DNA of 10,995 bases from the NCBI GenBank assembly GCA_016206875.1, contig JACQQR010000064.1:1-10995 (forward strand), read 5' to 3'. Below the pieces are notes generated by a model. That model searched no databases. It had not been told where the DNA came from and saw only the letters and a list, made by a program, of their open reading frames with translations. Within the stretch, counting starts at the first letter, position 1. Each line of letters begins with the position of its first letter. This DNA is from Candidatus Omnitrophota bacterium (GTDB lineage: Bacteria; Omnitrophota; Omnitrophia; Omnitrophales; JACROU01). Positions 6,670 through 10,995 of the stretch are shown here, one piece after another. Both the position numbers and the translations under genes were made by a program.

Positions 6670-6900
6670 TTATGAAACCGTCAGGCTGGCCTGAGCTTTT
6701 ACTTGTACAACATTTTGAGCCAAAGGACCGCGTTCGCCTTCGATGATATCGAAGAGAACTTCTTCACCTTCTTCAAGCTTCCGGTATCCTTCCGATTGAA
6801 TTGCTGTGTAATGAACAAACACATCCGTGCCATTTTCACGCTCGATAAAACCATATCCTTTTACGTTGGAAAACCATTTCACACGTCCGCTCAATGGCAT
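6670..6900 (-). CDS. Cold-shock-domain nucleic-acid-binding protein (Csp family)
   Basis: The product is a 76-residue single-domain OB-fold protein that binds single-stranded RNA/DNA, typically acting as an RNA chaperone or antiterminator. RNP1 is KGYGFI (14-19), preceded by the family-typical GRVKWF; RNP2 is VFVHYTAI (27-34). The acidic tail part FDIIEGERGPLAQNV is also typical. The C-terminus is about ten residues longer than classic 66-70-residue Csps. The ATG at 6900 lies 35 bp after the HU stop, and AAAGGGGAG is about 13 nt upstream, a rather long spacing. Csp paralogs cannot be assigned a letter from sequence alone. There is no long 5' UTR of the kind that controls cold-shock cspA, because the gene sits directly behind HU; this suggests constitutive, operon-driven expression. 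Confidence 0.95.
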   Translation of the reverse strand: MPLSGRVKWFSNVKGYGFIERENGTDVFVHYTAIQSEGYRKLEEGEEVLFDIIEGERGPLAQNVVQVKAQASLTVS

Positions 6901-6935
6901 ATCTCGGCAGGCTCCCCTTTGGTTCGAACTGTGAG

Positions 6936-7214
6936 CTATTTTACTTTATATTTCAAAACCAGGCCAGGTTTAAATACAACTACTTTTTTTTCAGGCACGG
7001 AAACCTCTTCGCCGGTCCGGGGATTTCTGCCAATCCGGCCTTTACGGCTTTTCACCTTAAAAACACCAAAATTTCTAAGTTCGACAGTATCTCCTTTTTC
7101 CAGGCTCTCAACGATGGTATCCAGGACTTTTTGTACCACACGCTTTACATCCGTTTGTTTTACATTGGTCGCATCGGATACTTTGATGACAATTTCCTTT
7201 TTTGTCATTGTCAT
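6936..7214 (-). CDS. HU/IHF-family DNA-binding protein
   Basis: This is a small dimeric nucleoid protein that bends and wraps DNA. The 92-residue product has an N-terminal helical dimerisation part (TKKEIVIKVSDATNVKQTDV) and the hallmark beta-arm signature GRNPRTGEEV...VVVFKPG (about 62-84), which carries the intercalating Pro region. Length is normal for HU or IHF subunits. The sequence does not clearly separate HU from IHF-alpha or beta. The ATG at 7214 is 10 nt after a perfect AGGAGG; a TTG at 7220 (4-nt spacing) and an ATG at 7208 are alternatives that change only the first residues. A sigma-70 promoter lies upstream at 7260-7288. The stop is TAG. It is the first gene of the HU-csp-rsmE transcript and is separated from dnaE by repeat DNA. 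Confidence 0.95.
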   Translation of the reverse strand: MTMTKKEIVIKVSDATNVKQTDVKRVVQKVLDTIVESLEKGDTVELRNFGVFKVKSRKGRIGRNPRTGEEVSVPEKKVVVFKPGLVLKYKVK

Positions 7215-7224
7215 GAACAACTCA

Positions 7225-7230
7225 CCTCCT
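7225..7230 (-). promoter_or_regulatory. Strong Shine-Dalgarno site for the HU gene
   Basis: The minus strand reads AAGGAGGTGAG across 7231-7221, an essentially full complement of the 16S rRNA 3' end. It is the strongest ribosome binding site in the window and fits high-level HU synthesis. Spacing is 10 nt to the ATG at 7214 and 4 nt to the TTG at 7220. Confidence 0.85.
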
Positions 7231-7259
7231 TGAAAAAGCTATAAGTGATTACAGGACAA

Positions 7260-7288
7260 ATGGTAACAAACTAATCCAGCTCTGTCAA
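7260..7288 (-). promoter_or_regulatory. Sigma-70-type promoter for HU-csp-rsmE
   Basis: On the minus strand TTGACA (7288-7283, a perfect -35 box) is separated by 17 nt from TACCAT (7265-7260, 4 of 6 matches to TATAAT). Transcription would start near 7253, giving a leader of about 40 nt that contains the strong ribosome binding site. The spacing is optimal and the position just upstream of HU is right. This is the best promoter in the window. Confidence 0.75.
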
Positions 7289-7302
7289 GGAAGCCATCGC
7301 TA

Positions 7303-7327
7303 TAACTTGTGAAAATACAACAAGTTA
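7303..7327. other. 8-bp perfect inverted repeat upstream of the HU promoter
   Basis: TAACTTGT (7303-7310) and ACAAGTTA (7320-7327) flank a 9-nt AT-rich spacer. It lies about 15 bp upstream of the -35 box of the HU promoter, where an activator or other regulator site would fit. No U-tract follows, so it is not a terminator. Function is inferred from position only. Confidence 0.35.
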
Positions 7328-7357
7328 GCTCTTTAAGGTCTTTACTTATTGTAACCA

Positions 7358-7495
7358 TTCAGAGTGGGTGTCATTCCGGCGAAGGCCGGAATCTTAGATA
7401 CAAGACCCCAGCCTTCGCTGGGGTGACACGTTTGCTGTGTGCCGTTCCGGAGTTTACTCTCGAGTATTTCAGTCGGGGAGACGGGATGGCACCCA
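7358..7495. repeat. REP/MITE-like composite repeat between HU and dnaE
   Basis: The left end 7358-7395 is a 38-bp exact inverted copy of 120-157. It holds the hairpin ATTCCGGC-GAAG-GCCGGAAT (7373-7392). A second hairpin, ACCCCAGC-CTTC-GCTGGGGT (7405-7424), follows and is itself trailed by GTGACAC. A degraded third end, GGGATGGCACCCAT (about 7483-7496), lies beside the dnaE stop codon and resembles the GGAATGACACCCA end in inverted orientation. The outer boundary on the dnaE side is therefore approximate. No coding potential is seen inside. The repeat separates the dnaE transcript from the HU promoter. Confidence 0.8.
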
Positions 7496-7498
7496 TGC

Positions 7499-10400
7499 TC
7501 ATGTCTTAATATGAATTGCATTTTCACCCAGCAGTGCTTCTACCTGGTCAAAAAGGCCTTCGCTGGAATTCACCTTAAAGGAGTCCCCGGAGCTGAGCAC
7601 AGTACGCTTCCCTGAAGGATCCCGGAAGGTAAGGTAAACCGGCGTGCTGCCTTTATGTGCTAAAAGCGCGTCTTTCAAGCGTTCCAGCATATTTTTATTG
7701 AGACCGGCTGTAGACACATCAATGGTAAGCATGCGGGTCAATTTTTGAGAAGCTTGCGATAAAGGAAGAATTTCGCCGGCTACAATTTTGGGCAAATCTT
7801 CGCGTAAATTAATCCGGCCCTTGATAAAAACTGCCGTATCCTTGGACAAAAGTTCAAAAGCCTTTTTATATAAATCCGAAAAAATTACGATTTCACAAGT
7901 TCCGGCCAAATCTTCCAAAGTAACAAAGGCCATCTTGTCACCCTTTTTTGTCAAAATCTCTTTTGAGGCTTGTACGAGCCCGCCGATAGAAACTTCTTCC
8001 TGATCTTTAAATTGTCCCAGCGTAGTTGTGGTGGCCGAGGCATACATTTTGATGATTTTGGTGAACTTGGTGAGCGGATGTGAAGTCACGAAAAATCCAA
8101 GAATTTCACGCTCGTAGGACAACAATTGATTTTCAGGCCATTCGGGAATATCCGGAATCTGGGAAAGTTCCGCGGCCACTTGAGCCCCCTTGCCCATCAT
8201 TTCGAAAAGAGATTTTTGGCCCAATTCGCGATCACGCTGGGCGCGGTTTCCCATATCCAAGGCTCTATCTAGGGCCGCCATCATTTGCGCCCGCTTCAGG
8301 CCGAATTCGTCTATCGCCCCGCACTTAATTAAACTCTCAATCACCTTCCGGTTCACCACCCGTAAATCCACATGCTCGGTAAAATGAAAAAGAGAATTGA
8401 ACTTTCCGTAGCGCTTTCTTGAATCCTGAATAGCCTCAATGGCCGCAAACCCCACATTTTTCACCGCCGACAACCCAAAGCGGATTTTTCCGTCGCCTGA
8501 AGTAAACTCGGCCTCGCTTTCATTCACGGAAGGAGGCAGTATTTGAATGCCCAAGCGCTTTACTTCTTCGATATAGCGCACCAATTTATCGGTATTATCT
8601 TTCTCCGAAGTCAAAAGGGCCGTCATAAACTCCACCGGATAATTTGATTTCAGATAAGCGGTTTGATATGAAATGACCGCGTAAGCCGCCGAATGGGATT
8701 TGTTAAAGCCGTATCCGGCGAAATACTCAATTAGATTCCATATTTTCTCGGCAATCTTTTGGCTTACCTGGTTTTGCTTGGCCCCTTCGATGAACGAATT
8801 TTTGGACTTTTCCATTTCTTCCGGAATTTTTTTGCCGATAGCCCGCCGAAGCGAATCCGCCTTGGCCAAATTAAAGCCGGCTAATACGCTGACAATTTGC
8901 ATCACTTGTTCCTGATAAAGAATCACCCCGTAGGTTTCCTTTAAAATAGGCTCTAAAGCAGGATGATCGTATTGGATTAAGGAAGCATCATGCCGGCGGC
9001 GGATAAAATCGTCCACCATGCCGCTTCCCAAGGGGCCGGGGCGATACAAAGCGAGCAAAGCCACGATGTCTTGAAATCGCGACATTTTCATTTTGCGCAA
9101 GATATCGCGCATCCCCGAGCTTTCTAGCTGAAATATGCCGAACGTTTCCCCTCGGGAAAGAAGCTCGTAGGTGGCGAGATCGCCAAAATCCATTTTGGAA
9201 AAATCCACCGTAACGCCGCGCGTGGCCTGAATCAAACGAATGGTCTCGCTGATCACGGTAAGAGTGCGCAGGCCCAAAAAATCCATTTTAAGCAAGCCGA
9301 TTTTTTCTACCGTGCCCATCGTAAACTGCGTGGACACAATGTCGCCCTGTTTAAAAAGCGGCAAATATTCGGTCAGCGGGAGGTCTGAGATGACAATACC
9401 GGCGGCGTGCGTTGAGGCGTGGCGGGGATTTCCTTCCAACAATTTTGAAATCTCGATGAGTTCGTTGACTTTAGCATCGGATTTCACAAGTTCTTTTAAT
9501 TTGGGCTCTACCTTTAAGGCCTTATCCAAAGTCATTTCGAGTTCCACGGGAATCATTTTGGCGATTTTGTCTACATCGGGATAAGAAAGCCCCATGATCC
9601 GTCCCACATCGCGAATGACGCCGCGCGCGGCCATGGTGCCAAAGGTGATGATTTGCGCTACATTTTGCTCGCCGTACTTGTGTTTCACATAATCAATAAC
9701 TTCTTCACGCCGCTCATAACAAAAATCGATATCGATATCCGGCATGCTGATACGGTCGGGATTAAGAAAGCGCTCAAAAATCAGGCCGTGCACGATGGGA
9801 TCCAAATCCGTGATTCCAAGCGCGTGGGAGACCAAACTGCCCGCGGCAGAACCCCGGCCCGGGCCCACGGGAATTCCCTTTTCTTTGGCGTAGCGGATAA
9901 AATCCCAAACAATGAGGAAATAGCTTACATAACCCATTTTTTCTATAACTTTTAATTCATACTCCAACCTTTCGCGGTATTTGGGAGAAATTTCTGATTT
10001 ACGGAGTAGCAAGCCCTCTTCGCAAAGGCGCCTTAAATAAGTTTCCTTTTTTTCTTTATTTGGCGGCGTGAAGTTCGGCAAATGGAGTTCTTTAAAACTT
10101 AATTCTACGCAAGCACGGCCGGCAATTTCCATGGTGGCGTGAAGCGCTTCCGGAAAATCACTAAAAAGGGCTTCCATCTCCTCAGCGGACTTTAAGTAAT
10201 AGTCATCGGAGGAGGAGCGCAGCCGGTGCGGGTCATCCAAATTAGCGCCGCTTTGAATGCAAAGAAGCGCCTCGCGCGCGCGCGCATCTTCACGGCTGAC
10301 ATAATGCACATCATTGGTGGCAACAAGCCGCGCTCCGGTTTTCTTGGCCAAATCTTTATAGGCACAGCGCACCTGCTCCTCTTCGGGAATTCCATGATTA

Positions 10401-10933
10401 TGGATTTCCAAGTAAAAATTTTCTTTCCCCAGGCAATCTTGATATTCCTGAATCGCTTTTTCCGCTTCTTCAAAGCGCTCGCGCGCCACATAATAAGCCA
10501 CCTCGCCCTTAAGTCCGGCGGAAAGGCCGATTAAGCCTTCGCCCAATTCCTTAAGGCAAGCTTTGTCGATACGCGGCTTGTAATAAAATCCTTCCAGATA
10601 ACCCATGCTTGAGAGTTTGATCAGATTTTTATATCCGCGTTCGTTCCTGGCAAGCAGCACCAAACGAAAGGAAGCATCTTTGATTCCGTGAGTGGAACGC
10701 TCAAAGCGCGACTGAGGTGCTATGTAAGCGGTCATGCCGATGATTGGTTTTATGCCCTGCTTCATGCATTCTTGATAAAATTCAATGACACCGAACAAAT
10801 TGCCGTAGTCGGTAATGGCGAGGGCAGGAAAGTTTTTTTTGACGGCTTGCTTGACTAACTCGTCGATTTTCGAGGCACCGTCAAGGAGGCTATATTGAGT
10901 ATGAACATGCAGATGAACGAAGCGGTTATGCAT
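7499..10933 (-). CDS. dnaE: DNA polymerase III alpha subunit DnaE
   Basis: This is the replicative polymerase of 1144 residues, a normal DnaE1 length. The N-terminal PHP domain (about 4-215) begins FVHLHVHTQYSLLDGA. In the polymerase core, PDIDIDF (398-404) supplies catalytic D401 and D403, the same numbering as in E. coli, and KMDFLGLRT supplies the third Asp, D551. GPGRGSAAGS (358-367) is the usual palm motif. A helix-hairpin-helix region lies around 740-860. The internal clamp-binding motif QKSLF is at 906-910, and an OB domain follows at about 975-1060. The PHP metal site is degenerate: Y43, T68, R90 and G140 stand where active PHP domains have His, Glu, His and Cys. Intrinsic 3'-5' exonuclease activity is therefore unlikely, and proofreading should come from a separate DnaQ-type subunit. 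I chose the ATG at 10933 because homologs start MxxxFVHLH; the in-frame extension to 10972 is repeat-encoded. The stop is TGA. Confidence 0.97.
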   Translation of the reverse strand: MHNRFVHLHVHTQYSLLDGASKIDELVKQAVKKNFPALAITDYGNLFGVIEFYQECMKQGIKPIIGMTAYIAPQSRFERSTHGIKDASFRLVLLARNERGYKNLIKLSSMGYLEGFYYKPRIDKACLKELGEGLIGLSAGLKGEVAYYVARERFEEAEKAIQEYQDCLGKENFYLEIHNHGIPEEEQVRCAYKDLAKKTGARLVATNDVHYVSREDARAREALLCIQSGANLDDPHRLRSSSDDYYLKSAEEMEALFSDFPEALHATMEIAGRACVELSFKELHLPNFTPPNKEKKETYLRRLCEEGLLLRKSEISPKYRERLEYELKVIEKMGYVSYFLIVWDFIRYAKEKGIPVGPGRGSAAGSLVSHALGITDLDPIVHGLIFERFLNPDRISMPDIDIDFCYERREEVIDYVKHKYGEQNVAQIITFGTMAARGVIRDVGRIMGLSYPDVDKIAKMIPVELEMTLDKALKVEPKLKELVKSDAKVNELIEISKLLEGNPRHASTHAAGIVISDLPLTEYLPLFKQGDIVSTQFTMGTVEKIGLLKMDFLGLRTLTVISETIRLIQATRGVTVDFSKMDFGDLATYELLSRGETFGIFQLESSGMRDILRKMKMSRFQDIVALLALYRPGPLGSGMVDDFIRRRHDASLIQYDHPALEPILKETYGVILYQEQVMQIVSVLAGFNLAKADSLRRAIGKKIPEEMEKSKNSFIEGAKQNQVSQKIAEKIWNLIEYFAGYGFNKSHSAAYAVISYQTAYLKSNYPVEFMTALLTSEKDNTDKLVRYIEEVKRLGIQILPPSVNESEAEFTSGDGKIRFGLSAVKNVGFAAIEAIQDSRKRYGKFNSLFHFTEHVDLRVVNRKVIESLIKCGAIDEFGLKRAQMMAALDRALDMGNRAQRDRELGQKSLFEMMGKGAQVAAELSQIPDIPEWPENQLLSYEREILGFFVTSHPLTKFTKIIKMYASATTTTLGQFKDQEEVSIGGLVQASKEILTKKGDKMAFVTLEDLAGTCEIVIFSDLYKKAFELLSKDTAVFIKGRINLREDLPKIVAGEILPLSQASQKLTRMLTIDVSTAGLNKNMLERLKDALLAHKGSTPVYLTFRDPSGKRTVLSSGDSFKVNSSEGLFDQVEALLGENAIHIKT

Positions 10934-10940
10934 TGAATAG

Positions 10941-10992
10941 TCCTGAGTCCTGAGTCCTGAGTCCTGAGTCAAGGCATTTACTCAGGACTCAG
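10941..10992. repeat. TCCTGAG heptamer tandem repeat with an inverted copy, upstream of dnaE
   Basis: The plus strand carries four exact TCCTGAG units plus TC (10941-10970). After a short spacer comes ACTCAGGACTCAG (10980-10992), the exact inverse of 10957-10969. A 13-bp stem with a 10-nt loop can therefore form just upstream of dnaE. The AGGA at 10944-10941, the only candidate dnaE ribosome binding site, is made by the last heptamer. The inverted arm can pair with the tandem array in three registers 7 bp apart. The repeat may continue beyond the window edge. Confidence 0.85.
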
Positions 10993-10995
10993 CAC

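Noticed and set aside
6901..6935. tRNA T-loop-like GGTTCGAAC between HU and csp
   Set aside because: The gap is only 35 bp and no cloverleaf arms can be formed.
168..7220. Genome-wide recoding of TAG as a sense codon
   Set aside because: HU, mtaB and cvpA end in TAG at family-normal lengths, so TAG acts as a normal stop here.
10273..10285. Alternating CG run of 13 nt in dnaE
   Set aside because: It encodes the conserved ARAREA stretch after the NDVHY motif; chance codon use is sufficient.
222..10534. Plus-strand open frames antisense to dnaE, mtaB, rsmE and rpoD
   Set aside because: They overlap strongly conserved genes, resemble no known family, and lack start signals; they are shadows of the real frames.
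10941..10970. Heptamer array as a CRISPR array
   Set aside because: Units are 7 bp and directly adjacent, with no spacers.
10934..10972. Longer DnaE N-terminus from 10972
   Set aside because: The extra residues (TQDSGLRTQDYS) are a translation of the heptamer repeat; DnaE proteins start a few residues before FVHLH.

Overview
The window is a tightly packed block of bacterial housekeeping genes, all transcribed leftward (minus strand). In transcription order it carries dnaE (replicative DNA polymerase III alpha), an HU/IHF-family DNA-binding protein, a cold-shock-domain protein, rsmE (16S rRNA m3U1498 methyltransferase), mtaB (tRNA ms2t6A methylthiotransferase), cvpA, dnaG (primase) and rpoD (primary sigma factor). 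The cvpA-dnaG-rpoD end is a variant of the classical macromolecular-synthesis operon. No mobile-element genes, tRNA, rRNA, CRISPR array or plus-strand gene is credible.

The host looks like an uncultured Gram-negative-type bacterium of moderate GC (judged by eye, not computed). The dispersed palindromes (TGTCATTCCGG, TGTCATTCTGAG, GGGACGGTTCTCC and the TCCTGAG heptamer) resemble repeats I associate with candidate phyla such as Omnitrophota and some deltaproteobacterial lineages. That placement is an inference from style and is weak.

Layout: 1-167 is a repeat-filled region downstream of rpoD. 168-1901 is rpoD, interrupted by one in-frame TAG. 1902-5719 is mtaB-cvpA-dnaG-rpoD, with genes overlapping, abutting or 6 bp apart, so one operon. 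5720-5867 is a gap filled by a repeat with inverted ends. 5868-7214 is HU-csp-rsmE, with a good sigma-70 promoter before HU. 7215-7498 holds that promoter and a second copy of the repeat seen beside rpoD. 7499-10933 is dnaE, and 10941-10992 is a heptamer tandem/inverted repeat just upstream of its start.

I do not see a new defence or metabolic system. The points that stand out are: (1) an amber codon in the most conserved part of rpoD, with both halves otherwise intact; (2) a dense set of palindromic repeats in nearly every intergenic gap over about 60 bp, including a 38-bp block identical in inverted orientation 7.2 kb apart; (3) two diverged copies of a 31-bp palindrome inside the mtaB coding sequence, read in different frames; (4) a DnaE whose PHP domain has lost four of nine metal ligands; and (5) a cvpA stop codon that is TAG and lies in frame with dnaG, which has no visible ribosome binding site.
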